Source: Pedobacter alluvionis (GTDB lineage: Bacteria > Bacteroidota > Bacteroidia > Sphingobacteriales > Sphingobacteriaceae). From it: 64,000 bases of DNA. Positions 7,604 through 16,782 of this stretch are shown piece after piece. Below the pieces are notes generated by a model that ran no database searches, was not told where the DNA came from, and saw only the letters and a program-made list of their open reading frames with translations. The DNA is taken from positions 310,001 through 374,000 of the forward strand of contig NZ_RCCK01000015.1 of assembly GCF_003664035.1 (NCBI RefSeq), in the 5' to 3' direction. How positions within the stretch are numbered: the stretch's first letter is position 1; every line of letters begins with the position of its first letter. Both the position numbers and the translations under genes were made by a program.

Positions 7604-8968
7604 TTATCCCCTTAAATGATAACCTTTTGGTTTGGTAAAAGCCCTTAATCCCTGGTGGGATAAAGTAGCACCGATACCTGAATACTTTCTTCCGCTCCAG
7701 GGCAAGGCTGCACTCACCCGATCGCAGCAATTCCAATAACCCGAACCTGCATCAATCTGAGACAGTATTTTTTCAGCCCTTTCCTGATTGGCTGAATAAA
7801 CCGATGCCGTCAAGCCATAATCGGTATCTTTCATCATTTTAACGGCTTCAATATCGTCTTTTACCTTCATAATGCCGATAATCGGGCCGAAACTTTCCTC
7901 CTGCATCACCAGCATATCATTGGTAACGTCCGTTAAAACTGTTGGCTCAAAATAATAACCTTTTCCTACAAGCGCTTTGCCTCCTGTTAACAATTTAGCA
8001 CCTTTATCTAAAGCATCTTCCACCTGTTTTTTCAAGACCGCTATTTGTTCTTTCCTCGTTAAAGGGCCAATATAAGTGCCGTCGGCTGTGGGTGAACCAC
8101 TTTTCCAGCTTTTAACTTCGGTAACAAAGGCATTTAAATAATCGTCGTAATTTTTCTCATGGACATAAATGCGCTCAACGGAACAACAACTTTGGCCATT
8201 ATTGTAAAAAGCGCCATCAGCTGTACCAACCGCTGCAGCGACTACATCGGCCACATCATCAGCAATATACAAGGGATCTTTGCCGCCTAACTCCAACTGA
8301 CAGGGAACCATTTTTGAAGCTGCTTTTTCGTAGATGAATTTTCCTGTTGTATAGGATCCTGTAAAAAAATAACCATCGAAGTTCATTTCTAATAGAGCTG
8401 CGCCTGTTTCTTTAGCACCAATGGCGATTTGGAAAACATCATCAGGTACACCTGCTTTTTTTAACAGTTTTTCGATCTTTAGTCCGGTTAAAGTAGCATA
8501 TTCTGATGGTTTGTACATCACTGCATTACCACTTAAAAGTGCCGGAATAAAAACATTTACACCAACCAGGTAAGGATAATTCCATGCCGAAATGTTGCAG
8601 ACCACACCTAAAGGTTCATATTTAATAACCTCTTTCAAACCCGGTTCCTCAACCATCACCTCATCAGCCAGATATTTTTCGGCATTAGCCAGCATCCATT
8701 TAATGCGTGCCCTTGCGCCGTTAATTTCATTACGCGATTGTTGTAAAGGTTTGCCTACTTCACTGGTTAATACCGAGGCCAGTTCTTCTATCTCAATTTC
8801 CAATAAATCAGTGAACTTAGCGATCACTAAAATTCTTTCCTGAAGGGTTTTATTTGCCCATAGGGGCTGCGCTTCTTTTAAAGCATCAAATTTTAGCTGA
8901 AGTGTAGATAAATTATCCTCCTCCAAACTGGTAATGATTTCTTCTGTTGCTGGGTTGATGATTTGCAT
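7604..8968 (-). CDS. NAD(P)-dependent aldehyde dehydrogenase
   Basis: A 454-residue ALDH-superfamily enzyme. Visible are the NAD-binding SAWNYPY segment and KPSE, the general-base Glu in LELGGKDP (about 226), and the catalytic Cys in NNGQSCC (about 260). The EESFGPI motif follows. It oxidises an aldehyde to a carboxylate. In the operon it follows an alcohol dehydrogenase, so the likely substrate is the aldehyde made by that enzyme, for example a gamma-glutamylated aminoaldehyde as in PuuC-type pathways. Specificity is inferred from context. Confidence 0.92.
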   Translation of the reverse strand: MQIINPATEEIITSLEEDNLSTLQLKFDALKEAQPLWANKTLQERILVIAKFTDLLEIEIEELASVLTSEVGKPLQQSRNEINGARARIKWMLANAEKYLADEVMVEEPGLKEVIKYEPLGVVCNISAWNYPYLVGVNVFIPALLSGNAVMYKPSEYATLTGLKIEKLLKKAGVPDDVFQIAIGAKETGAALLEMNFDGYFFTGSYTTGKFIYEKAASKMVPCQLELGGKDPLYIADDVADVVAAAVGTADGAFYNNGQSCCSVERIYVHEKNYDDYLNAFVTEVKSWKSGSPTADGTYIGPLTRKEQIAVLKKQVEDALDKGAKLLTGGKALVGKGYYFEPTVLTDVTNDMLVMQEESFGPIIGIMKVKDDIEAVKMMKDTDYGLTASVYSANQERAEKILSQIDAGSGYWNCCDRVSAALPWSGRKYSGIGATLSHQGLRAFTKPKGYHLRG

Positions 8969-8996
8969 ATTATATATGATTTGCAGATTAAAGCGA

Positions 8997-9716
8997 TTAC
9001 ACAGATTGAAGTTTTATTTGCGAATTGATTGCATGAATAAAAGCCTCATGTATATTTTTGCTAAATGGACTGTGCTGATCTTTCAAACGCTCGGGATGCC
9101 ATTGCACAAATAACAAAAATGATTTTCCTTCCGGTTCCAATCGTTCCATGGCTTCGGTAACCCCATCAGGAGAAATTGCACTCACCACAAGCCCTTTTCC
9201 AGTTTTATCGGTGCTTTGGTGGTGGTTGCTATTTACCAATCCTTTATTGGTATTTACAATCTGATTGAGCCATGAAGATGGATTCACCAAAATTTCATGG
9301 TAGCGGTCCGATTTATCGTGCATTTTAGAATGATCGAATTTTCCCCATGATGGAATATCAGGGATCAAAGTTCCGCCAAAAAATACGTTGCCCACCTGCA
9401 TGCCGCGGCATATACCTAAAACCGGGATTGAATGAGCTTCCGTATAGGTTAAAACTTTAAATTCGAACTCATCGCGTTTTTCATCGATATCATCCTCGTA
9501 GCAATAAGGATAATATTCAGGCTGGTTATAAAATCTCGGATGCACATCTTCACCACCGGTTAAAACAATACCATCGCATTTTTTGATCTCATCGAAATTG
9601 TTAAGCTTGTATCCGAGCTGGATTACTTCTAAATTTTTATTGTAAGATAATACCCAGTCGCGGTAAATGGCATACTTGCTGCAATCGGTAACGCCAATAG
9701 TTATTTTATCAGACAT
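8997..9716 (-). CDS. Class I glutamine amidotransferase-like hydrolase (PuuD-like, peptidase C26)
   Basis: A 239-residue stand-alone class I amidotransferase fold. It has the oxyanion-strand motif VLTGGEDV, the nucleophilic Cys in GICRGMQ (about 102) and the His-Glu pair in QWHPERL (about 207-209). In polyamine catabolism PuuD hydrolyses gamma-glutamyl-GABA to glutamate and GABA. Here the position between an iron alcohol dehydrogenase and an aldehyde dehydrogenase suggests it releases glutamate from the final gamma-glutamylated acid. The gap to the upstream gene is 109 nt and holds a hairpin repeat. Confidence 0.85.
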   Translation of the reverse strand: MSDKITIGVTDCSKYAIYRDWVLSYNKNLEVIQLGYKLNNFDEIKKCDGIVLTGGEDVHPRFYNQPEYYPYCYEDDIDEKRDEFEFKVLTYTEAHSIPVLGICRGMQVGNVFFGGTLIPDIPSWGKFDHSKMHDKSDRYHEILVNPSSWLNQIVNTNKGLVNSNHHQSTDKTGKGLVVSAISPDGVTEAMERLEPEGKSFLLFVQWHPERLKDQHSPFSKNIHEAFIHAINSQIKLQSV

Positions 9717-9733
9717 AGTCTTTTATGTTTTAG

Positions 9734-9814
9734 CCACAGATTTTCACAGATGAGCACAGATTTGGATTGCGATCTATACCACCTTTTATCTGTGCTCATC
9801 CTCTTTATCTGTGG
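9734..9814. repeat. CACAGAT-type inverted repeat inside the operon
   Basis: CCACAGAT...CACAGATGAGCACAGAT is mirrored by ATCTGTGCTCATC...ATCTGTGG, so it can fold into a long imperfect hairpin. Relatives lie at 16653-16684 (half) and 41787-41845. Placed between two operon genes, it could stabilise or attenuate the mRNA. Confidence 0.75.
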
Positions 9815-9825
9815 TTAATGATTAC

Positions 9826-10974
9826 TTAAAGAGCACTTAAGTACAATTGTTTAAAATCTTCTCTGCTTACCGGTTTAGGATTGTTTGGATGTGCAAAATC
9901 TGCAAAGGCTAAATCGGCAAGTGTTTCAATGTGTTCATTTTTAACGCCAATATCACTCAATTTATGCGGAATATTTACTTTCGTATTTAAATCGAACAGA
10001 TATTTTACAACAGCTTCGCCATTTTCATCTTTAAGGTCCAAAGTCCGGGCAATTTTTTTAAACCGGTCTTCAAATCCCGCAATGTTGAACTGCATACCGT
10101 AAGGAATATTCACAGCATTTGCCAGGCCATGGTGGGTATCTAAAAGAGAAGAAAGAGGATGCGCCAGCGAGTGGACTACGCCTAAACCTTTTTGAAAGGC
10201 AATGGCGCCCATCATCGAAGCCATTAACATTTTGCTACGGCTTTCTAAATCGGGCTTATTGGTGGCGCGTTCCAATGAATCTTTGATCAACGAAATACCT
10301 TCTAAGGCAATTCCATCACACATCGGGTGGAAGTTTTTGGCCAGATAAGCTTCCATATTGTGGGTTAGGGCATCCATCCCTGTTGCCGCCGTTATAAAAG
10401 GTGGTAAATCCATGGTTAACTCTGGATCTGCAAAAACGATCTGCGCCATTAATTTGGGCGAGAAAAGGATTTTCTTTTGGTGGGTTTCATCATCGGCAAT
10501 AATGGCACTGCGGCCCACCTCACTTCCCGTACCTGATGTGGTTGGAATGGTAATAAAATGAGGAACATCGTTGGTTACATAAATATCGCCGCCGATTAAA
10601 TCATCATATTTAAATAAATCTTCTCGGTGGTTAACACGCAATACAATGGCACGGGCAACATCCAATGCTGCACCACCTCCAATACCTATAATGCTATCGC
10701 GATGGGTAGCATCCCAGGCATCGGTACCTTTGTAAACATCGCTTTTTACCGGATTTTTGTGTATGTCGCTAAAAACCTCAACAGAAATATTTTTTGACTT
10801 TAAATCTTCTACAATGCTTTTAAAAAACGGAAGCTGGGCAATGGTAGGATCGGTAACAATTAAGGGAGCTTTTAAATTGTTCTTAATTAAGTAGGCTGGC
10901 AATTCTTTTACCGCACCTGCACCAAAACGGATGGTTGTAGGGAAATTAAACTGATGTATTTTATCAAATATCAT
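9826..10974 (-). CDS. Iron-containing (group III) alcohol dehydrogenase
   Basis: A 382-residue Fe-ADH. The N-terminal Rossmann-like half has GIGGGAALDVA and the PTTSGTGSEV stretch. The C-terminal metal half shows GMDALTHNMEAY and the histidines in VVHSLAHPL and THHGLANA that bind the divalent metal with the Asp. Such enzymes interconvert primary alcohols and aldehydes with NAD(P). In this operon it takes the place occupied by the flavin oxidase PuuB in the putrescine route. That points to an amino-alcohol substrate such as a gamma-glutamylated ethanolamine rather than a diamine. Family certain; substrate inferred. Confidence 0.9.
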   Translation of the reverse strand: MIFDKIHQFNFPTTIRFGAGAVKELPAYLIKNNLKAPLIVTDPTIAQLPFFKSIVEDLKSKNISVEVFSDIHKNPVKSDVYKGTDAWDATHRDSIIGIGGGAALDVARAIVLRVNHREDLFKYDDLIGGDIYVTNDVPHFITIPTTSGTGSEVGRSAIIADDETHQKKILFSPKLMAQIVFADPELTMDLPPFITAATGMDALTHNMEAYLAKNFHPMCDGIALEGISLIKDSLERATNKPDLESRSKMLMASMMGAIAFQKGLGVVHSLAHPLSSLLDTHHGLANAVNIPYGMQFNIAGFEDRFKKIARTLDLKDENGEAVVKYLFDLNTKVNIPHKLSDIGVKNEHIETLADLAFADFAHPNNPKPVSREDFKQLYLSAL

Positions 10975-11058
10975 GATAGTGGCTTATCTTTTGTTTTTTC
11001 CGAGTTCGCGTCATGCCGAATTTATTTCAGCATCTATTTTACATAACGACTCTATTAG

Positions 11059-12420
11059 TTAAATAATTTCTAAATACCTTTTCAACTCCCAATCGGTTAC
11101 CACTTTGGCGTATTGCTTACATTCCCATTCCCGTGTCATCGTAAAATGATCAACGAAATTTTCTCCCAATAATGTTTTGGCCAGATCAGAATTTTTCATC
11201 TTTTGTGTGGCCTCAAATAAATTACGGGATAATACACCGTTTGATAGATCGGTATATCCGTTTCCTTTGGTCGCAGGCTGTTCCAGTTTAAGCTTGTTTT
11301 TAACACCATACATTCCGGCGGCTAAACAAGCAGAAAGTGCCAAATATGGATTGGTATCTGATCCCACAATCCGCGTTTCCAACCGTGAGGCTTTTTTACT
11401 TCCCGGCAAAGCGCGCAATGCCGTAGTGCGGTTGTCGATGCCCCAGGTTACGGTGGTTGGTGCCCATGCACCTTCGACCAAACGTTTATAGCTGTTTATG
11501 GTAGGGGCAATCATCGGCAAAAGGTGCGGTAGGCAATGCAGCTGACCAGCGATATAACTTTTCATGGTTTCGCTCATTTTATTCGGATCCTTTTCCTCAT
11601 AAAACAGGTTGGATTTATTTTTGCTATCCCACAGGCTTTGATGCACATGTCCGCTGCAGCCAGGTAAGTTTTCGCTTATTTTAGCCATGAAAGTGGCAAG
11701 GATTCCATGTTTGTAGGCAATTTCCTTTACGGCTGTTTTAAATAAAATCGCTTGATCGGCAGCTTGTAAAGCCGGAGCATATTTGATGGCAGCTTCGTAA
11801 ACCCCTGGTCCTGTTTCCGTATGCAAGCCTTCAATCGGGATGTCGAATTTATTCAGCAGTTCGAACAGGTCGCCCATAAATTCATTCCGGTAAGTGCTTC
11901 TTAAAATAGAATAGCCAAACATGCCCGGGCTTAGAGGTTTTAAGTTGGTAAAACCTTTCTCATGAATGGTTTCTGGCGTTTCCGAAAAATTGAACCATTC
12001 AAATTCCTGTGCAAAAAGAGGTGAGAAGCCTTCATTTTCACATTCTGTGATCAGTTTTTTTAGCAGCTGTCTCGGGCAAACAAAATTTGGTTGATCCTGG
12101 TCATCAATAAAATCGCCCAAAAAGAATGGCACCTCATTTTCCCATGGGATTTTTCGAAAGGTGTTTAGGTCGATTTTCACCTGAGCATCCGGATAACCTG
12201 TATGCCAACCCGTGTATTTTCCATTTTCGTAAGCCAGATCACCTGCATCCCAGCCGAAAGTAACATCACAGAAACCCAGTCGGCCTTCAACCAGCGAAGT
12301 AAACTTTTCGGCAGCGACATATTTCCCTCTTAGAATGCCGTCGATATCAGCAACAGCCAATTTAACTTTTCCAGAATTATGATTTTTTACGTAATCAAGT
12401 ATTTCTTTGCTCTTACTCAT
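11059..12420 (-). CDS. Glutamine-synthetase-like gamma-glutamyl-amine ligase (PuuA/GlnA4 type)
   Basis: A 453-residue type I glutamine-synthetase fold. The beta-grasp domain (VKLAVADIDGILRGKYV) and the catalytic domain (AQEFEWF, GCSGHVHQSL, SRLETRIVGSDTNPYLA) are both visible. The DIDGxxRGK beginning and the lack of a nearby nitrogen-regulation gene are typical of the PuuA/GlnA3/GlnA4 branch, which ligates glutamate to an amine using ATP. Its ATG overlaps the permease stop by one base (TAATG), so translation is coupled to uptake. With an ethanolamine-type permease and an alcohol dehydrogenase, gamma-glutamyl-ethanolamide synthetase is the best guess; putrescine or another monoamine is possible. 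Confidence 0.85.
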   Translation of the reverse strand: MSKSKEILDYVKNHNSGKVKLAVADIDGILRGKYVAAEKFTSLVEGRLGFCDVTFGWDAGDLAYENGKYTGWHTGYPDAQVKIDLNTFRKIPWENEVPFFLGDFIDDQDQPNFVCPRQLLKKLITECENEGFSPLFAQEFEWFNFSETPETIHEKGFTNLKPLSPGMFGYSILRSTYRNEFMGDLFELLNKFDIPIEGLHTETGPGVYEAAIKYAPALQAADQAILFKTAVKEIAYKHGILATFMAKISENLPGCSGHVHQSLWDSKNKSNLFYEEKDPNKMSETMKSYIAGQLHCLPHLLPMIAPTINSYKRLVEGAWAPTTVTWGIDNRTTALRALPGSKKASRLETRIVGSDTNPYLALSACLAAGMYGVKNKLKLEQPATKGNGYTDLSNGVLSRNLFEATQKMKNSDLAKTLLGENFVDHFTMTREWECKQYAKVVTDWELKRYLEII

Positions 12421-13733
12421 TAATCTGCCTTTTTAAAAATTTTATATAGAAGAAATATGCCTAAAACAATGCTTGAGTAAATTAAACCTAATTTAAGATT
12501 ATAAATCAGCATTGCGATGAAAGAAACACAGGAAATAATTAATGCGATGATGGGAAATAATGGATAAAACGGTGTTTTAAAAGGCCTCGCCATTTCCGGA
12601 CTGTTTTTTCTGAGCACCATTACCGAAATCATCGAAATAATATACAACGTTAATGCGCCAAACACCGAAATGATAATAATTTCGGCAGTTTTACCAGATA
12701 AAAGAGCAATGATGCCGATTACCATATTGCCAATTAATGCATTTGCCGGGGTTTGAAATTTCGGTGAGATTTTCCCCAATATTGCGGGGATACTTTTTAC
12801 CCTGCCCATTTCATAAGTAGACCTGCCCGCTGCTAAAACCAATCCATGGAAGGAGGCTACCAATCCAAATAGGCCAACCGTAATGAGTAAGTGGTACATT
12901 AAATGATTATCGCCGGTTATCATCGAAAGGGCGAGGGGTAAAGGTGAATCGGAAGTCTCGCCCGATTTCCCGTTTTTATATACAATGGCTTCCCAGCCAC
13001 CAATACCAATGGTGGAGATAAAAACAAGGACGCATAAAACAACCAAAGTAAATATACCCCAGCCAAAACCTTTGCTGATATCGCGCTGTGGGTTCTTGGT
13101 TTCCTCGGCTACATTGGCAACCCCCTCAATACCGAGGAAAAACCAGATAGCAAAGGGAATAGCCGCAAAAACACCACTCCAGCCATTTGGAAAGTTGTTC
13201 TGCACCAGGTTTTCAGCATGAAATTTGGGTAAGGTAATGCCTGAAAACAGCAACAGCTCGCCAACAGCCAAAATGGTGATAATGACTTCGAACGAAGCAG
13301 CAGCCTTTATACCATAAACATTTAAAGCCGTAAAAATGAAGTACACCGCAATTGCACTGGTAAGAATGGGTACCTGCGGGAAAAATGCATTAAAATAAGC
13401 GCCTATGGCGAAAGCAATGGCAGGCGGCGCAAATATAAATTCGACCATTTGGGCAATACCCGCAATAAAACCAATGTTTTTGCCCAACGCTGTATTGGCA
13501 TAATCGAAAACACCTCCAGCTTTTGGTATGGCGCAGGCCAGTTCGGCATAACTCAAACTAAAGGTAATATACATCACCATGATGGCAACCGTAGCAATAG
13601 CCATACCCAGGGTGCCACCTTTTTCGAGGCCTAAATTCCAGCCGAAATACATCCCCGAAATTACATAACCCACGCCGAGCCCCCAAAGCATAAAGGGAGT
13701 AAGCGTTTTCTTTAAGCCATCTTTTTGTTCCAT
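12420..13733 (-). CDS. APC-family amine permease, ethanolamine-permease type
   Basis: A 437-residue inner-membrane protein with about 12 hydrophobic segments of the amino acid/polyamine/organocation superfamily. The first helix reads VGYVISGMYFGWNLG, very like the ISGEYFGWSYGW segment I recall from ethanolamine permeases, and the AIPKAGGVFDYAN and AEETKNPQRDISKG segments also fit. It would import the amine that the next gene ligates to glutamate. It is the first gene of the operon; upstream there is only a weak -7-like sequence. Specificity is inferred from motif resemblance. Confidence 0.82.
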   Translation of the reverse strand: MEQKDGLKKTLTPFMLWGLGVGYVISGMYFGWNLGLEKGGTLGMAIATVAIMVMYITFSLSYAELACAIPKAGGVFDYANTALGKNIGFIAGIAQMVEFIFAPPAIAFAIGAYFNAFFPQVPILTSAIAVYFIFTALNVYGIKAAASFEVIITILAVGELLLFSGITLPKFHAENLVQNNFPNGWSGVFAAIPFAIWFFLGIEGVANVAEETKNPQRDISKGFGWGIFTLVVLCVLVFISTIGIGGWEAIVYKNGKSGETSDSPLPLALSMITGDNHLMYHLLITVGLFGLVASFHGLVLAAGRSTYEMGRVKSIPAILGKISPKFQTPANALIGNMVIGIIALLSGKTAEIIIISVFGALTLYIISMISVMVLRKNSPEMARPFKTPFYPLFPIIALIISCVSFIAMLIYNLKLGLIYSSIVLGIFLLYKIFKKAD

Positions 13734-13894
13734 GGGTAGGATTTACAAGATTTAAATAGGTTTATAAAATTTGCTCGAAAATGATAAACTATTAGCCTCG
13801 GTATCTGATGTTTAAAGTAGTAATTATTTTCGAATCATTTCACTATCACTCGTAATTGCTGCAATAATTTATTGTTAATTTTTTTTAAAGCGCT

Positions 13895-13924
13895 TTTGGG
13901 CATTTACCAGTTTTGCTACCTTGC
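13895..13924 (+). promoter_or_regulatory. Promoter of the M48 protease gene (-33 TTTG / -7 TACCTTGC)
   Basis: TTTG (13895-13898) and TACCTTGC (13917-13924) are 18 bp apart. The initiation point would be close to 13931, so the protein must start at ATG 13944 rather than at the upstream in-frame TTG (13872). Confidence 0.55.
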
Positions 13925-13943
13925 ATTACCAAACAATATCTTT

Positions 13944-16016
13944 ATGCACGAAAACGCTCTTCGGCCTTCTGAAAATTTTAAAAAGATGGCAGCCAAGTCT
14001 GTACAGGCTATTACCTTATTTGTTGCCACCTATATAGTATTAATAATATTTACATTGGCGCTAACCGCAGTTTCCTGTTATTTGGGGATAAAGCTCATGG
14101 AATACATCAGCTCTTCCGTTACTTTTATTTTGGGCATTGGTTTGATAGGTTTTGGTTTTATGATCCTGTTTTTTCTGGTCAAGTTTATGTTTAAGAGCAA
14201 TAAGCTGGACAGGTCTCATTTATTGGAAATTACCAGGGCCGATCAGCCTGAAATCTTTAAAATGATTGATGAAATTGTTTTAAGTGTACAAACAGATTTT
14301 CCGAAAAAAGTATACCTATCTAATGAGGTTAATGCTGCAGTTTTTTACGATTCGAACTTTTGGAGCATGTTTTTCCCAGTGCGTAAAAACCTGATGATCG
14401 GATTTGGTCTGATTAATACCACCACTGCTGATGAACTGCGTGCAATATTAGCCCATGAGTTTGGCCACTTTTCGCAAAAGAGCATGAAGGTTGGTATTTA
14501 TGTATACCAATTTAACAAGATTATTTACGATATGCTTTATGAAAATGAAAGTTATGATAAAGTAACGCGTGGCATAGCGAACGCAAGTTCTTATATTGGT
14601 ATTTTTGTGCTGATTTCTGATAAGATAATCGGTTTAATGCAACAGATTCTAGTGCGTGTTTATCAGGTTTTAAGTGAGAGTTATAGCAAACTTTCGCACG
14701 AAATGGAATTTCATGCCGATGCAGTTGCTGCAGTTACCGTAGGTTCTAAACCCCTTGTTGATTCGTTATTGCGCATGCAGCTCGCAAGCCGTTCTGTAGA
14801 TATTATCTATAACTATTACGAAAGAAAAATCGATGATTGTGTTATTTCGGCAAATATTTTTCCACAACAGATTTTGGTAATGAATTTTTTGGCTCAAAGG
14901 AATAAACTGCCTTTCGAAAATGGATTCCCGCAGGTGAGCATTGGTTATTATAACCGCTTTAACAAATCAAAAATATCCTTTTCCAATCAATATAGTTCAC
15001 ATCCAGAAACCGATGAGCGTATTAAAAGATTAAATGACCTCAGAATTCCTGTTGGAAAACCATACAATGAGATGGCGAACACACTACTTGTAGATCAGGA
15101 AAGAATAGCTGAAAAATTTACAGCACAGATATTCCAGCGTGCAGTTTACCGAGAGCAACCATCGGTACAGCACTTAAGTGACTTTGAAGTAGATTTTTTG
15201 AAAGAAAATGATCAAAATTCTTATCCAGATATTTTTAATGGTTATTTCGATTATAGAAATCCCTATCATCAGTTTAATATAGATTCATTTGATCTGCCAA
15301 CAATTCCATCTGAATTGAGCGTTGAAGAGTTTTTTGATGATACCAACTTAAGCGTAATGTATGAGTTGAAGGCATTGGAATCAGACCTGGCTACAATAGA
15401 TAATATAGATTCACAGGTGATCAATGTTAAAACATTTAATTACGATGGTAAAAAGTATTCGCTGGCTGATTGTAGGGCAATGATTGATTATTTGAAGGGT
15501 GAAATAAGCAAGAAAAATGGGCAATTGGCTCTGCTCGATGTAAAGGTTTTTGAATATTTCAGGTTTTTGGCAAAAGAAAATCAAATTGAAGCAACATTTA
15601 AATCGCTTTCGATCAAATATAAGCAGGTAGCCGAAGAATTTACGGTTCAAGAGAATGCTTATTTAGATCTGGCCAATGCAACAAGATTTATGCATACATC
15701 AGCATCCAAGGAAATGATCAAAAGAAAGATGGTGGTGGTTAAAAAAGAAGAGAAAAAATTTAAGGATTGTTTGATTGCAATCGTTAATGATGATGCGTAT
15801 GCCAGTTTAATAACAGAAGAGGCAAAAACAGTCCTCACTGAGTACTTAAAACACAATTACAAGTATTTTGGAGCAGATCTTTATTTTGATGAAGAGCTTA
15901 AGGACTTATTTTTTGCCATGAATTTTTTTGGAGGAGTTATATCCGAAAGGCATTTTCTCACCAAAAAAGAACTTCTGGCGTTTAGCGCAAAATTAGCAAA
16001 TCCGATGTTTAGCTGA
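13944..16016 (+). CDS. Membrane M48-family metallopeptidase
   Basis: A 690-residue protein. Two hydrophobic helices (about 20-50 and 55-85) anchor it in the membrane. A zinc-peptidase domain follows with HEFGH near residue 171 and the downstream EMEFHAD that supplies the third zinc ligand. A further hydrophobic stretch near 205-225 and a long C-terminal half rich in charged helices have no obvious family. M48 members such as HtpX degrade damaged membrane proteins. The large C-terminal extension is unusual for HtpX, so a different client or a surface role is possible. Confidence 0.85.
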   Translation: MHENALRPSENFKKMAAKSVQAITLFVATYIVLIIFTLALTAVSCYLGIKLMEYISSSVTFILGIGLIGFGFMILFFLVKFMFKSNKLDRSHLLEITRADQPEIFKMIDEIVLSVQTDFPKKVYLSNEVNAAVFYDSNFWSMFFPVRKNLMIGFGLINTTTADELRAILAHEFGHFSQKSMKVGIYVYQFNKIIYDMLYENESYDKVTRGIANASSYIGIFVLISDKIIGLMQQILVRVYQVLSESYSKLSHEMEFHADAVAAVTVGSKPLVDSLLRMQLASRSVDIIYNYYERKIDDCVISANIFPQQILVMNFLAQRNKLPFENGFPQVSIGYYNRFNKSKISFSNQYSSHPETDERIKRLNDLRIPVGKPYNEMANTLLVDQERIAEKFTAQIFQRAVYREQPSVQHLSDFEVDFLKENDQNSYPDIFNGYFDYRNPYHQFNIDSFDLPTIPSELSVEEFFDDTNLSVMYELKALESDLATIDNIDSQVINVKTFNYDGKKYSLADCRAMIDYLKGEISKKNGQLALLDVKVFEYFRFLAKENQIEATFKSLSIKYKQVAEEFTVQENAYLDLANATRFMHTSASKEMIKRKMVVVKKEEKKFKDCLIAIVNDDAYASLITEEAKTVLTEYLKHNYKYFGADLYFDEELKDLFFAMNFFGGVISERHFLTKKELLAFSAKLANPMFS

Positions 16017-16018
16017 AT

Positions 16019-16048
16019 AAAAAAGCCAGTAGTTAATACCACTGGCTT
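16019..16048 (-). terminator. Terminator of the YiaA-like gene
   Basis: An 8-bp stem (AAGCCAGT 16023-16030, ACTGGCTT 16041-16048). In the minus direction it runs into a T-tract. It lies just past the stop at 16054 and directly after the convergent M48 gene, which it may also help terminate. Confidence 0.75.
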
Positions 16049-16053
16049 AAATC

Positions 16054-16461
16054 TTACTCCGAATCTCGGTTTTTATTCACAATCTGACTGTCCCTCGTAT
16101 TCTTCTGCACTGTTATAGCGCCGAAAAGCGAGAGTAAAAAGGCAAAGGCATAAAAACCCTTTTCGCTGGGTAATAAAGTGGCATTCCACAAACCGATTAC
16201 TAGTAAAGTGATGGTGAGCAGGGTAGAAAACCAGCTAAGGCCATAATAAATTTCGGTAACAGGAATGCCTTCCAGTTTATCGCGAACAGCTTTTTGTAAA
16301 GAAATTACGGCGAAAAGGCCAAACATTAATACGGTGAAATAATATCCTTTTTCATTGAGAAGCATATCAGAACGCCACAGACCTACAATAAAGCCGATCA
16401 TTCCGATACCTAATGCCATCCAGGCAGCTGCTATAAATGCATTTGATGGTTTTTGATTCAT
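16054..16461 (-). CDS. YiaA/YiaB family inner-membrane protein
   Basis: A 135-residue protein with four hydrophobic helices in two repeated two-helix units. Each unit pairs an ALGIGMIGFIVGLW- or LLTITLLVIGLW-type helix with an EKGYYF or EKGFYA turn and a VQK/LQK end. This is the YiaA/B two-helix domain. The function is not known in the family; some members respond to stress. It has its own terminator. No partner gene is evident. Confidence 0.85.
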   Translation of the reverse strand: MNQKPSNAFIAAAWMALGIGMIGFIVGLWRSDMLLNEKGYYFTVLMFGLFAVISLQKAVRDKLEGIPVTEIYYGLSWFSTLLTITLLVIGLWNATLLPSEKGFYAFAFLLSLFGAITVQKNTRDSQIVNKNRDSE

Positions 16462-16652
16462 TGTTTTGAGATTTAATTTAATTCAATAGTCAACGCTAAA
16501 GATTGGTAAAAGGTATAAAAATTAAAAGAGAGTATTTTAAATTATTTTTGAATACTGAGCCTGGGAGATAATTATTATGGGATTGGGCTATCTCACATCA
16601 ATAAAATAATCTGGGTAAAGATAGAAGGGGTGTACAGGTGGAATAGAATATA

Positions 16653-16684
16653 AAATCTGTGTTTATCTGTGTGCATCTGTGGTT
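16653..16684. repeat. Half copy of the CACAGAT-type repeat
   Basis: ATCTGTGTTTATCTGTGTGCATCTGTGG-like sequence, matching one arm of the elements at 9734-9814 and 41787-41845. The 320-bp gap it lies in shows nothing else except the nnrD promoter. Confidence 0.6.
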
Positions 16685-16747
16685 GAAAATTCTTGATGGA
16701 TTTAATTACAATGCATTATGGAAAGAAAATCAAACAAAATCCTATCT

Positions 16748-16778
16748 TTTGCATTATAGCTGTATAATCTTATCTTAG
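16748..16778 (+). promoter_or_regulatory. Promoter of nnrD (-33 TTTG, 19 bp, -7 TATCTTAG)
   Basis: TTTG at 16748-16751 and TATCTTAG at 16771-16778 with a 19-bp spacer. The box ends exactly 4 nt before the ATG at 16783, so the transcript may be leaderless. Confidence 0.6.
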
Positions 16779-16782
16779 TTAT

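Noticed and set aside
11059..12420. Ordinary glutamine synthetase for nitrogen assimilation
   Set aside because: The DIDGxxRGK start, the translational overlap with an amine permease and the neighbouring dehydrogenases and amidohydrolase point to a gamma-glutamyl-amine ligase instead.
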